Shown here one piece after another: positions 53,621 to 64,000 of a DNA stretch of 64,000 nt. The stretch lies in assembly GCA_022649165.1 (NCBI GenBank), contig JALCNR010000001.1:186001-250000 (forward strand), in the 5' to 3' direction. A model generated the notes under the pieces. It did no database searches and was not told where the DNA came from. It saw only the letters and a program-made list of their open reading frames with translations. The position numbers were made by a program, and so were the translations under genes. Position 1 is the first letter of the stretch. Every line of letters starts with the position of its first letter. Origin of the DNA: Actinomyces sp. Its GTDB lineage: Bacteria > Actinomycetota > Actinomycetes > Actinomycetales > Actinomycetaceae.

Positions 53621-54912
53621 CGGTCGAGTCCGGCGTAGAGGGGATGGGCGTCGGTGAGCGCGCGGACGCGGGCGCGCAGTCCCTCGACGTCCACGGCTCC
53701 CGCTCCGGCCGCGCCCTGGATGAGCGCCGTCGCGATGATGTCGGCGACCTCGGTGAAGTCCTCCGCGTCGAATCCGCGGGTGGCCAGCGCCGGCGTGCCG
53801 ATGCGCAGACCCGAGGTGACGGCCGGCGGGCGCGGGTCGAAGGGGACCGCGTTGCGGTTGACGGTGATGCCCACCTCGTGGAGCAGGTCCTCGGCCTGTT
53901 TCCCGTCTAGCGGGGACTCCACGAGGTCGACGAGGACGAGATGGACGTCGGTGCCGCCGGTCACCAGCCTGATCCCGGCGGCCCGGGCATCGGGGGAGCC
54001 CAGGCGCTCGGCGAGCCTCTGGGCGCCCTCGAGGGTGCGGACCTGCCGGTCGCGGAACTCAGGCGTTTGCGCGATCTTCATCGCGATCGCCTTGGCGGCG
54101 ATGACGTGCATGAGGGGACCGCCCTGCTGGCCGGGGAAGACCGCGGAGTTGACCCGCTTCCCCCACTGCTCGCCGCGCGAGGAGAGGATCATGCCCGAAC
54201 GCGGCCCGCCGAGCGTCTTGTGGACCGTCGTCGTCACGATGTCCGCGTGGGGCAAGGGGCTGGGATGGAGGCCGGCGGCGACCAGGCCGGCGAAGTGGGC
54301 CATGTCGACCCACAGCGCGGCCCCGACCTCGTCGGCGATGTCGCGGAAGGCTTGGAAGTCCAGGTGGCGCGGGTAGGCGGACCATCCGGCGATGATGACC
54401 TTCGGGTGCTCGCGCAGAGCGACCTCGCGGACCCGATCGGGCTCGATACGCTGCGTCGCGCGATCCACCTCGTAGGCGGTGGCGTGGTAGAGCTTGCCGG
54501 AGAAGTTGATCCGCATCCCGTGGGTGAGGTGGCCGCCATGGGCCAGGGACAGCCCCAGGATCGTGTCCCCGGGCGCCGCCATCGCCATGAGCGCCGCGGC
54601 ATTGGCCTGCGCGCCCGAATGGGGCTGGACGTTGACGAAGTCCGCGCCGAACACGGCCTTCGCGCGGTCGATGGCCAGCTGCTCCGCGACGTCGACGAAC
54701 TCGCAGCCCCCGTAGTAGCGCCGGCCGGGATAGCCCTCCGCGTACTTGTTCGTCAGGACCGACCCCTGCGCCTCCAGGACGGCGCGGGGGACGAAGTTCT
54801 CCGACGCGATCATCTCGAGCGTCCCGCGCTGGCGGGCGAGCTCGTCATCCAGCACGGCGCGGATCTCGGGGTCGAGCTCCGCCAGGGTCATGTCATTGAG
54901 GGAATCGCTCAT
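53617..54912 (-). CDS. glyA: serine hydroxymethyltransferase
   Basis: 431 residues, PLP enzyme converting serine and THF to glycine and 5,10-methylene-THF. Signature segments: [43 protein letters not shown] lysine in [17 protein letters not shown], and [14 protein letters not shown] 54912 follows GGAGAGAG. A ZTP riboswitch occupies the leader, and an element just after it (around 54955-54961) can pair with the ribosome-binding site. folD follows with a four-base overlap, so the pair forms a one-carbon operon; purU upstream completes a formyl/methylene-THF module. Confidence 0.97.
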   Translation of the reverse strand: MSDSLNDMTLAELDPEIRAVLDDELARQRGTLEMIASENFVPRAVLEAQGSVLTNKYAEGYPGRRYYGGCEFVDVAEQLAIDRAKAVFGADFVNVQPHSGAQANAAALMAMAAPGDTILGLSLAHGGHLTHGMRINFSGKLYHATAYEVDRATQRIEPDRVREVALREHPKVIIAGWSAYPRHLDFQAFRDIADEVGAALWVDMAHFAGLVAAGLHPSPLPHADIVTTTVHKTLGGPRSGMILSSRGEQWGKRVNSAVFPGQQGGPLMHVIAAKAIAMKIAQTPEFRDRQVRTLEGAQRLAERLGSPDARAAGIRLVTGGTDVHLVLVDLVESPLDGKQAEDLLHEVGITVNRNAVPFDPRPPAVTSGLRIGTPALATRGFDAEDFTEVADIIATALIQGAAGAGAVDVEGLRARVRALTDAHPLYAGLDR

Positions 54913-54959
54913 GGGCTCTCTCCAGATCAGGTTCACTCACCGGTCTCCCGGGTGGAGCC

Positions 54960-55040
54960 CCGGCCCAGGCGGGCGGCCGCGGCGTCCGATCGATCGCTCC
55001 CCGGTGGTCCCCCACCTGTGCGCCAGTCACGACTGCGGTC
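54960..55040 (-). ncRNA. ZTP (pfl motif) riboswitch in the glyA-folD leader
   Basis: Reading the minus strand, the conserved core is present in order: GTGACTGGCGCAC (55030-55018), a GGTGGGGGACCACC hairpin (55016-55003), then CGGGGAGCGA, a variable G+C-rich stem, and the downstream GCCTGGGCC (54970-54962). These are the hallmarks of the ZTP/ZMP-sensing pfl RNA. The genes it precedes (glyA, folD) are typical members of its regulon. Ligand binding relieves expression when 10-formyl-THF is short. No T-rich terminator follows; instead GGGCTC at about 54961-54955 can pair with GAGCCC at the glyA ribosome-binding site, implying translational control. Confidence 0.85.
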
Positions 55041-55147
55041 AGCCTAGCGCAGCCCGCCCGGGCCGATCCTCCGGCGTCCACCGCGGAGTCCTCCCGACGA
55101 GGGCGTCGCCGCCCGCTCCCGGCGCGCCTCCGCGCCGAGGCCGCCGG

Positions 55148-56029
55148 TCAGCGCGAGAACACGACGGTGCGGGAGCCGTCCATGAGGACGCGGTGTTCGC
55201 AGTGCCAGCGCACGGCCTGCGCCAGGACGCGGCGCTCGACGTCCTGGCCCAGCGCCACCATGTCCGCCGTCGAGTCGGCGTGGGTGACACGGGCGACGTC
55301 CTGCTCGATGATCGGCCCCTCGTCGAGGTCCGGAGTGACATAGTGGGCGGTCGCCCCGATGAGTTTGACGCCGCGTTCATGGGCCTGGGCGTAGGGGCGC
55401 GCCCCTTTGAAGCTGGGCAGGAAGGAGTGGTGGATGTTGATGACGCGCCCGGCCATCTCCTCGCACACGGCCGGCGAGAGGATCTGCATGTACCGGGCCA
55501 GCACGATGAGTTCGACGCGCTCGGCGCGCACGAGGTCCAGCAACTCGCCCTCGGCGCGTTGCCGGGTGTCCTTCGTGACGGGCACCAGGAGGAAGGGGAC
55601 GCCGTAGAACTGGGCGACGGGCGCCAGGTCCGGGTGGTTGCCGACGACCGCGACGACGTCGATGGGCAGGCCCTGGGAGCGCTGGCGGTACAGGAGGTCC
55701 GTCAGGCAGTGTCCCTCGCGCGAGACCATGACGACCGTGCGCAGCGGGCGGCCGGACTCTTCGACGCGCCATGTCCCCCCGAAGCGCGCCCCGACCTCGG
55801 CCATGCCCGCCTCCACGGGACCGCGCCCGAGTGGGGAGTCGGCCTCCACCCGCATGAAGAACAGTCCCGAGTCCGGATCGCCGAACTGCTGGGACTGGAT
55901 GATATTGCCGTCGACCCCGGTGACGACGCCGGAGACGGCGTGCACGATGCCGGGCTGGTCGGGACAGGACAGCGTGATGATCAGCTGCTCGGAGCCAGAG
56001 GCGGCCGGTGCCGGGGCGGGAGTCGTCAT
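55148..56029 (-). CDS. purU: formyltetrahydrofolate deformylase
   Basis: 293 residues. Hydrolyses 10-formyl-THF to THF and formate, supplying formate for PurT and balancing the one-carbon pool. An N-terminal ACT domain (LIITLSCPDQPGIVHAVSGV) is followed by a formyltransferase-like hydrolase domain with VGNHPDLAPVAQFYGVPF, INIHHSFLPSFKGARPYAQA (catalytic Asn/His) and GATAHYVTPDLDEGPIIEQ (catalytic Asp). ATG 56029. It is upstream of glyA on the same strand, 235 bases away, with the ZTP riboswitch in between, so it is likely a separate transcription unit. Confidence 0.96.
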   Translation of the reverse strand: MTTPAPAPAASGSEQLIITLSCPDQPGIVHAVSGVVTGVDGNIIQSQQFGDPDSGLFFMRVEADSPLGRGPVEAGMAEVGARFGGTWRVEESGRPLRTVVMVSREGHCLTDLLYRQRSQGLPIDVVAVVGNHPDLAPVAQFYGVPFLLVPVTKDTRQRAEGELLDLVRAERVELIVLARYMQILSPAVCEEMAGRVINIHHSFLPSFKGARPYAQAHERGVKLIGATAHYVTPDLDEGPIIEQDVARVTHADSTADMVALGQDVERRVLAQAVRWHCEHRVLMDGSRTVVFSR

Positions 56030-56301
56030 GGCGCACAGAGTAGGCGAGCGGGAAGGAGCCGGGCGCCAGGCGCTCGGCCCGCGAACGGCCCCGCTGCGCC
56101 CCCTCGCCGGCGCGGCGGGCGTCTGGCGGGCTATGCTGGGACCGCATCGAGCCGACGGGACCGCTCCGAGGAAGCGCGGCGCCCACCTCACGAACCGATG
56201 GGCGAAGAGGTCCAGGTATGCCGCAGCCCCAGAGGATTGTCCCGTCGCCCAACGACGTCCCGCCCGCGGGCGCGCGACGCGCCGGCCGTGGAGCGTCGCC
56301 G

Positions 56302-57944
56302 ATGGCCGCCGGGGACCCCCTGGTCGTGGCCATCGACTGCTCGACATCCGCAGCCAAGGCCGTCGTCGTGGCCCGCAACGGAGACGTATGCGCCTCGGGC
56401 AGACAGCCGATCCCCCCTGCGCACGCCGGAGATGGATCGTGATGAGCAGGATCCCGCCGACTGGTGGGCGGCGGTCCGCGCGGCAGTCGACGAGGCCGTG
56501 GTGGAGGTGCCCGGAGACGACCGGCGCCGCATCGCGGCGATGTGCCTCACCCATCAGCGCGAGACGTTCGCGCTGCTCGACCGGGACGGGGCCGCGCAGC
56601 GCCCCGCCATCCTCTGGCTCGACTCGCGAGCCGGCGACCCGATCCGCCGCCTGGGATCGCCGCACGTCCATGAGTTGTCCGGAAAACAGCCGAACACGAC
56701 CCCGGCGCTCGACAAGATCGCGTGGATCGCCGAGAACGAGCCGTCGAACATCGAGCACGCCGCACGCATCGTCGATGTCCACGCCTTCCTGGCCCACCGG
56801 CTCACCGGACGGTGGGTGTCCTCGACCGCGAGCGCCGACTCGCTGGGGCTCTTCGACGTGCGGCGCAGGACCTGGGCCCCGGACCTGCTGCGGCTCGCCG
56901 GGCTGCGCCCCTCCCAGATGCCCGGGCTCTCAGAACCGGGGGTGCCGATCGCTCCGATCCGACCGGAGCTGCAGCACCGTTGGGGGCTTGCGGACGGCAT
57001 CCCCCTGATTGCGGGGCTCGGGGACGGCCAGGCGTCAGGGCTCGGTGCCGCGGCCATCCGGCCCGGCACCGCCTACCTCAACGTGGGGACCTCCATCGTC
57101 TGCGGCGTGCACGTCCGGCTGCCTCCTCGGCAGCGCGTACCGCACGCTCGTCTCGGGCATTCCCGGCCGCTACGTCCTCGAGTCGGTCCAGAACTCCGGT
57201 TCGGTCCTGCTCAACTGGTTCCGCGAGGAGCTCGGGGATCCGGGTCTGGGCGGATCCGTCGATCCGGACCTCGAGCGGGAGGCGTCCGCTGTCGCCCCCG
57301 GCAGCGAGGGGCTGATCACCTTGCCCTACTGGAACGCCGTTCGGACCCCTTACTGGAATCCCTTCGCACGGGGGGCGATGATCGGGTTCGGCTCGGGGCA
57401 CACCCGCGCCCACGCCTACCGCTCGCTCATGGAGGGCATGGCCTTCGAGCTCTGCTCCAACCTCGAGAGGATGGCCGACGACCTCGGCCACCCGGTCACG
57501 GAGCTCCACGCGATGGGGGGCGGATCGCGCTCGGCGCTGTGGCAGTCCATCCTCGCCGACGCGACAGGCCTCCCCCTCATCCGCTCCTCGGTCGCCGAGG
57601 TGTCGGCGCACGGCGCGGCCGTCCTCGTGATGGCGGCAGTGGGCGCCTACCCGAGTGCGGAGGAGACGGCGGAGGGGATGTGCCGTCGCGGGGAGAGGAC
57701 CGATCCGGACCCCGGCCGCGCCGCGGAGTACCGGCGATGGCACGCGATCCAGCGCGAGTTCTACCCCACGGTCAAGGACATGTTCGAGCGCATCCCCCTC
57801 GCGGTCGAGCAGGCCCTGGCCGAAGCCGGCGGCGAACGCGTAGATGTTCTTGACGGCGGCCCCGACCTCGTGGCCCACGAAATCGGTGGAGGTCCACACG
57901 TGGTAGTAGGGCGTGCGGAAGAGATCCGCCAGGCCGTCGAGTGA
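56302..57944 (+). pseudogene. FGGY carbohydrate kinase broken by two frameshifts and a lost 3' end
   Basis: Three frames together encode a xylulokinase-like FGGY kinase. Frame 1 from ATG 56302 gives LVVAIDCSTSAAKAVVVARN up to about 56410. A run of six C at 56412-56417 then shifts to frame 2 (RTPEMDRDEQDPADWW, CLTHQRETFALLDRDG, GLGDGQASGLGAAAI); five C would restore the frame. Near 57110 it shifts again to frame 3 (CLLGSAYRTLVSGIPGRYVL, LHAMGGGSRSALWQSILADA). Both shifts equal one extra base. After about 57820 the open frame enters antisense of the truncated GPDH gene, so the original stop appears lost. GGAG lies seven bases before ATG 56302. Sequencing error cannot be excluded. Confidence 0.8.
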
Positions 57945-58445
57945 GACCTGGTCCTCCCCGCAGAAGACGACGCAGGTGTCGCGGTGCACCGCCACTTCCC
58001 CGGCGATCGAAGGGCCCACGACCGCCGACCACGTGACGCCGTCCGCGACGCCGGCCGGCACGAGGGACCTCATGACGTCCGGCAGGATGCGCAGCGTCCC
58101 CTCGTCGTCGGCCTCCATCCCCTTGGTGACAGAGAGGACCCGCATGCCCGGTCGCAGGAGGCGGGCGAACTGGCGGCCGGCCCAGTGCACGCCGAACGAG
58201 TTCACGCCGGACATCGCGACGTCCGCCCCCTCGAACGCCCGGGGCGCGTCCTCCAGCTGGTACGCCCGGACGGCGGGGTTCACCGCCAGTCCGAGGCCCG
58301 GGTGCACCCCCGTCCTCTGGAGGGAGTCGATGATGTCTCGGTCCAGATGCGTTCCGACCAGGCGGACGTCGTTCCCGTTCTCGGCCAGCGGGAACGTCAG
58401 GGCGCTCGCCATGATCCCCGCTCCGAGAACCGCCACGGTCGTCAT
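57825..58445 (-). pseudogene. NAD(P)-dependent glycerol-3-phosphate dehydrogenase-like gene, 3' truncated
   Basis: The first about 206 residues match the GPDH N-terminal domain: Rossmann motif VAVLGAGIMASALTFPLAEN, SVTKGMEADDEGTL, AVVGPSIAGEVAVHRDTCVV and FVGHEVGAAVKNIYAFAAG. The C-terminal catalytic domain should follow. Instead, the frame continues to 57078 as the antisense of the convergent FGGY kinase gene, with no GPDH resemblance. A deletion joining the two convergent genes explains this. The ATG at 58445 is one base from the ribulokinase stop, so the gene was the third member of the G1PDH-ribulokinase operon. The substrate was probably a polyol phosphate, by context. Confidence 0.8.
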
Positions 58446-58446
58446 C

Positions 58447-60135
58447 TCACCGCTCCGTTCCCGCCGGCGCCGCCTGGGCCCGGCTCTCCGACAGGGCCTC
58501 ACGCTGGATCGCCTTCAGCCGGTGCATCACGTCGTCCTCGCGGCCCATCAGGAAGTACAGGTGGCGGTAAAGCTCCCAGAGGCGGTCGTACCGGCGGGAG
58601 GCCTCCTCGCGGGGGACGTAGGCCCGCTCGCGCACGCCGCCCATCGCGTCAGCGGCCGCGACGACGGTGGGGTAGGCCCCCGCCGCCACCGCCGCGAAGA
58701 TCGCCGAGCCCAGCGCGCCCGCCTGGGTGACCGTGGCCACCGAGATGGGCCGCCGCGTGATGTCCGCGTACATCTGCATGAGGAACGGCTCCCTGAGCAG
58801 TCCCCCGGCGGCCCGGATCTCGTCGACCGGCACGCCGTGGGATTCGAAGTTCTCGATGATGACGCGGGCGCCGAAGACGCAAGCCTCCATGAGCGCCCGA
58901 TACTGGTCCTCCGGCCTTGTCTGCAGGGTCTGGCCCACGATCATGCCGGTGAGCTCCGCGTCCACCAGGATCGAGCGGTTGCCGTTGAACCAGTCGAGGG
59001 CGAGCAGTCCGTTCTCGCCGATCCCCTGCCTCGACGCGCGCTCTCCCAGCAGCTGGAACTCGCTGATGCCGCGCCGGCGGGCTTCCGCCCGGTAGGATTC
59101 CGGCAGGTTGCGGTCGATGAACCACTGGAACGTGTCGCCCACCGAGCTCTGGCCGCCCTCATACGCCCACAGGCCCTCCGCCACGCCCCCGTCGACCACC
59201 CCGAAGATCCCGGGGACGCTGCGCAGGTGCTCGGCCTGGACGATCCAGCACACCGAGGTGCCCAGCACCCCGGTCAGCTGCCCCGGACGCACCGCGTCGA
59301 CGGCCGCCGCATGGACATGCGCGTCGATGTTGCCCGCCGCCACGGGCGTGCCCGGGCGCAGGCCCAGCGTCTGCGCCCAGGCGGCGGTCAGTCCTCCGAC
59401 CCTGGACCCCAGAGGCACGACGGGGTGGCGCATCTTGTCCTCGAAGACACCGCCGAACTCCCGGTTCACCGACTCCAGGAACTCCCTCGACGGGTAGCGA
59501 CCGTCCTGGTACATCCGCTTGTATCCGGAGTCGCCCGCGGCGTAGACCAGATGGCCCGTCAACTGCCACGTCAGCCAGTCCGCCGCATCGACGATCTCCG
59601 CGGCCGCGCGATAGACCTCCGGCGCCTCCTCGAGGGTCTCCAGGGCCTTCGGCAGCAGCATCTCCGCCGAGAGGGTCCCGCCGTAGCGCTCCAGCCACCC
59701 CTCCCCCCTCTCCCGAGCAGCCGCCACGATGCGCTCCGCCTGCCGGCTCCCGCCGTGGTGCTTCCACAGTTTGAGGTAGGCGTGCGGGTTCGTCCGGAAC
59801 CCGGGCGTCTCGCACAGGGGCGTCCCCCGGGAGTCCGTCACGAGGACGGAGGCGCTCGTCGCATCGAGCCCGATGCCGACGATGCCCTGGGGGTCGACGC
59901 CCGATCCCGCGAGGGCGCCGCACACGGAGCGCCGCAGGGCGTCCAGATAGTCGGCCGGCTCCTGGAGCGCGAAGTCGGGCGGCAGATCCCGGCCGTCCGC
60001 CACATCGAGGTGCTGCGCCATGACGCCATGCGGGTAGTCGGCGACCGCATCCGACACGACGGTTCCGTCCTCAATGCTCGCGATCACGGCGCGCGCCGAG
60101 AGGGTGCCGAAATCGATGCCGATCACGTGGCTCAT
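58447..60135 (-). CDS. ribulokinase-like FGGY kinase
   Basis: 562 residues, the size of AraB-type ribulokinases. N-terminal phosphate loop HVIGIDFGTLSARAVIA; DYLDALRRSVCGAL, IVGIGLDATSASVLV, and AYLKLWKHHGGSRQAERIV are AraB-like. The C-terminal ATP loop is EIRAAGGLLREPFLMQMYAD. Intact throughout, unlike the two genes downstream. ATG 60135 overlaps the stop of the upstream dehydrogenase (ATGA). No araA or araD is nearby, so arabinose use is not indicated; a ribulose or other ketopentose/polyol substrate linked to the adjacent dehydrogenases is more likely. Confidence 0.88.
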   Translation of the reverse strand: MSHVIGIDFGTLSARAVIASIEDGTVVSDAVADYPHGVMAQHLDVADGRDLPPDFALQEPADYLDALRRSVCGALAGSGVDPQGIVGIGLDATSASVLVTDSRGTPLCETPGFRTNPHAYLKLWKHHGGSRQAERIVAAARERGEGWLERYGGTLSAEMLLPKALETLEEAPEVYRAAAEIVDAADWLTWQLTGHLVYAAGDSGYKRMYQDGRYPSREFLESVNREFGGVFEDKMRHPVVPLGSRVGGLTAAWAQTLGLRPGTPVAAGNIDAHVHAAAVDAVRPGQLTGVLGTSVCWIVQAEHLRSVPGIFGVVDGGVAEGLWAYEGGQSSVGDTFQWFIDRNLPESYRAEARRRGISEFQLLGERASRQGIGENGLLALDWFNGNRSILVDAELTGMIVGQTLQTRPEDQYRALMEACVFGARVIIENFESHGVPVDEIRAAGGLLREPFLMQMYADITRRPISVATVTQAGALGSAIFAAVAAGAYPTVVAAADAMGGVRERAYVPREEASRRYDRLWELYRHLYFLMGREDDVMHRLKAIQREALSESRAQAAPAGTER

Positions 60136-61535
60136 GGCCGTCCCCCCGCGACGCCGGCGGACGGGATGCCCTCCGCCGCCTCCGGATGCCGGTGCCTGCC
60201 CCAGTACCCGGCGGGGCCGAAGAGGCGGTTCACCACGGCGGTGAGCTCCCCCAGGTCCGCCAGCAGGTCGAGAACCGTGTAGCGCGGGCGGATCATCTGC
60301 GCCTTGAAATGCGTGAGGCGGAAGCGGTCCCATTCGATCCGGATCGCCTCGGGATGGGAGGGGGCGCCCGCCTCGCGCAGGTGCTCCGCCGCCTCGTCCG
60401 GAGTGAGGAGCTGCGGCGCGCATCGCGCCGTGATCGCCTCCCAGTGGTCGCGGATCACCTGGATGCGCTCGCGCAGACGGTCGCCCCGCAGGTTCTTCCC
60501 GACCGCGTGGGGGACGGACTCGCCGGCGATGCGCGGCTGCAGGAGCATCCGCACGCGTTCCTCGACCTCCGCGTCGCTCGGGGCGCGTGCGACCCGGGCA
60601 TCCACGTCGATGGAGCCCACATCCAGCGCCAGCGCCTCCTGCCACAACGCGCAGGAGGCGACGGTGCCGACGCCGACCTTGAACCCGTGGGAGAGTGGCG
60701 GCTCCCAGTCGAGCCCGTGCCCCTCCATCTCCCACACATGGGAGAACTGGTGGCCGGCACCCGATGCCGAACGCGAGGACCGCAGCGCCTGCATGGCCAG
60801 GCCCGACATGATGTTCCCCTGGGCCAGCGCCGCGACGGCCTGCGGATCCGCTCGGCCCACGCGCCGGGGCTGCGAGAGCGTCTCGCGCAGCGGCCCCTGG
60901 ACGAGCTCCCACACGGGGGCGACGATGGGCTCGATGCCCAGCTCGTCCGCGAGGATCCAGTCGGCCCCCGCCGGGATCTTCTCGATCAGGTCGCCGTAGC
61001 CCGTCGATGTCAGGCGCTGCGGGGCCGCCGCCATGATGTCCGTGTCGGCGACCAGGCCGGCAGGGGCGGGGCACGGTCTCGTGATCTTGAAGCCGTCGCG
61101 CGAGATCGACGCGCCGTACGCCGTGTACCCGTCCACGGAGGCCGCAGTGCACACGTGCATGTAGGAGCGCCCCAGCTCGGCCGCGGCGAGTTTCGCGATG
61201 TCGTTGAGCGTGCCGGACCCGATCGAGCACACGGCCGCATCCGCGCGGGGCCGCAGGAACTCGCGCAGCTTCTCGACCTCCGTGTCGTCGCCGTAGAGGG
61301 TCGGCCTGCCCGGGAACACGTACGGGTCCCCCATCGGCACGCCCGCCTCGCGCAGCGAGTGCCCGACGGCGGCCCCCGCGGCGCCGAAGGTGTTCTCATC
61401 GGCGACGATCTGCGCCCGCTTGCCGGGAAAGAGCCTCGCGAACATCGCCCCGGCGCGATGCACCGCGCCTGGGCCGAACTCGATCGCCCTCGTCTCCGTC
61501 GCCTCGCGCAGTGCCTGATCGATAGCCTCGCTCAT
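60132..61535 (-). CDS. sn-glycerol-1-phosphate dehydrogenase-like protein (AraM/EgsA family)
   Basis: 467 residues of the iron-alcohol-dehydrogenase-like fold. Cofactor and metal regions: AAVCSIGSGTLNDIAKLAAA, HVCTAASVDGYTAYGASISR, STGYGDLIEKIPAGADWILA, SGAGHQFSHVWEMEGHGLDW and LSHGFKVGVGTVASCALWQ; Asp and two His would bind Zn/Ni. Bacterial AraM makes sn-glycerol 1-phosphate from DHAP. In catabolic clusters with FGGY kinases, homologues may act on other polyol phosphates. First gene of the operon, start 61535. An operator-like dyad lies 114 bases upstream. Confidence 0.88.
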   Translation of the reverse strand: MSEAIDQALREATETRAIEFGPGAVHRAGAMFARLFPGKRAQIVADENTFGAAGAAVGHSLREAGVPMGDPYVFPGRPTLYGDDTEVEKLREFLRPRADAAVCSIGSGTLNDIAKLAAAELGRSYMHVCTAASVDGYTAYGASISRDGFKITRPCPAPAGLVADTDIMAAAPQRLTSTGYGDLIEKIPAGADWILADELGIEPIVAPVWELVQGPLRETLSQPRRVGRADPQAVAALAQGNIMSGLAMQALRSSRSASGAGHQFSHVWEMEGHGLDWEPPLSHGFKVGVGTVASCALWQEALALDVGSIDVDARVARAPSDAEVEERVRMLLQPRIAGESVPHAVGKNLRGDRLRERIQVIRDHWEAITARCAPQLLTPDEAAEHLREAGAPSHPEAIRIEWDRFRLTHFKAQMIRPRYTVLDLLADLGELTAVVNRLFGPAGYWGRHRHPEAAEGIPSAGVAGGRP

Positions 61536-61648
61536 CGAGCGGTTCTCCTTCTCTCCGGGCAGATCATTCCCGTCCCTGGGCGATCAACCGGTCGGCCCGC
61601 TCCCGCGCGGGCCGACCATAGGCGACAACGTAACATCCAGAGTGTGAT

Positions 61649-61669
61649 TTGTCACGGAATTGGTGACAA
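61649..61669. promoter_or_regulatory. inverted repeat, probable operator of the G1PDH operon
   Basis: TTGTCAC and GTGACAA arms with a seven-base spacer GGAATTG. On the minus strand it precedes the dehydrogenase gene by 114 bases and overlaps a possible promoter (GTGACA, then TACGTT at a 17-18 base spacing). No regulator gene is in the cluster. Confidence 0.5.
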
Positions 61670-61700
61670 TATCGGCGCCGGCGGCGCACCGCATACGAGA

Positions 61701-61732
61701 GCCCCGCCGCCCAGGTTCGTGGACGGCGGGGC
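61701..61732 (-). terminator. hairpin after mdh
   Basis: GCCCCGCCG pairs with CGGCGGGGC across a 14-base loop that can itself form CCA/TGG pairs. It begins 37 bases after the mdh stop on the minus strand. No strong T tract follows. Confidence 0.6.
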
Positions 61733-61768
61733 CGGGGGACGGCCGGACGATGGATCCGGCCGCGCGCC

Positions 61769-64000
<2,232 letters not shown>

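Noticed and set aside
54746-57853. A 1035-codon open frame on the plus strand
   Set aside because: Its first half is antisense to glyA and purU and only the part after about 56410 encodes kinase sequence. It is a high-G+C shadow joined to one frame of the broken FGGY kinase.

Overview
The window is about 70% G+C with dense, short-spaced genes, GTG/TTG starts and actinobacterial hallmarks: seven-iron ferredoxin FdxA next to dapC, DUF501, DUF6318, a short-chain type cis-prenyltransferase, and a stand-alone SH3-like domain of the Rv0428c type. Gene content best fits a fermentative actinobacterium near Actinomyces/Schaalia (family Actinomycetaceae). The phylum is secure; the family is inference. 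The window appears chromosomal: nearly all genes are housekeeping and no transposase, phage or plasmid gene was seen.

Layout. 1-5 kb: 5' part of citrate synthase, dapC, fdxA, a small SH3-like gene and typA. 5-14 kb: a PH-like membrane protein, a DUF559-type protein, and a complete oligopeptide ABC importer (oppB, oppC, fused double ATPase, lipoprotein). 14-23 kb: mutarotase, macro-domain protein, Mug glycosylase, GrpB-like protein, a broken carbamoyltransferase, two GNAT proteins, ychF and ispH. 23-32 kb: an AT-richer pair of exported proteins between ispH and xseAB, then a PfkB kinase, a prenyltransferase, hemolysin III, greA and an AI-2E-type transporter. 32-45 kb: msrA, FKBP, Bax inhibitor-1, thrC plus a GATase, a tRNA, ppx, DUF501, a DivIC-like protein, eno, a SurA-like lipoprotein, mfd and pth. 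45-56 kb: galTK, RNA ligase, YihY, exonuclease III, an MFS carrier, a CDF metal exporter, and a one-carbon block (glyA-folD under a ZTP riboswitch, with purU). 56-62 kb: a decayed polyol/pentulose cluster (broken FGGY kinase, truncated GPDH, intact ribulokinase-like and glycerol-1-phosphate dehydrogenase-like genes). 62-64 kb: malate dehydrogenase and a PPK2 kinase cut by the window edge.

The most striking non-genic signal is a 28-bp dyad-symmetric intergenic element present in 14 copies between 2.0 and 31.5 kb and not found in the remaining 32.5 kb. Its arms are nearly invariant and its 6-bp centre varies around a GC core. Other notable signals are a class I (short variable loop) tRNA with a UAA anticodon, a ZTP riboswitch that can mask the glyA ribosome-binding site, a promoter-terminator-RBS leader directly before greA, a CsoR-like operator before the CDF exporter, and two pseudogenes each broken by two shifts in the same direction.
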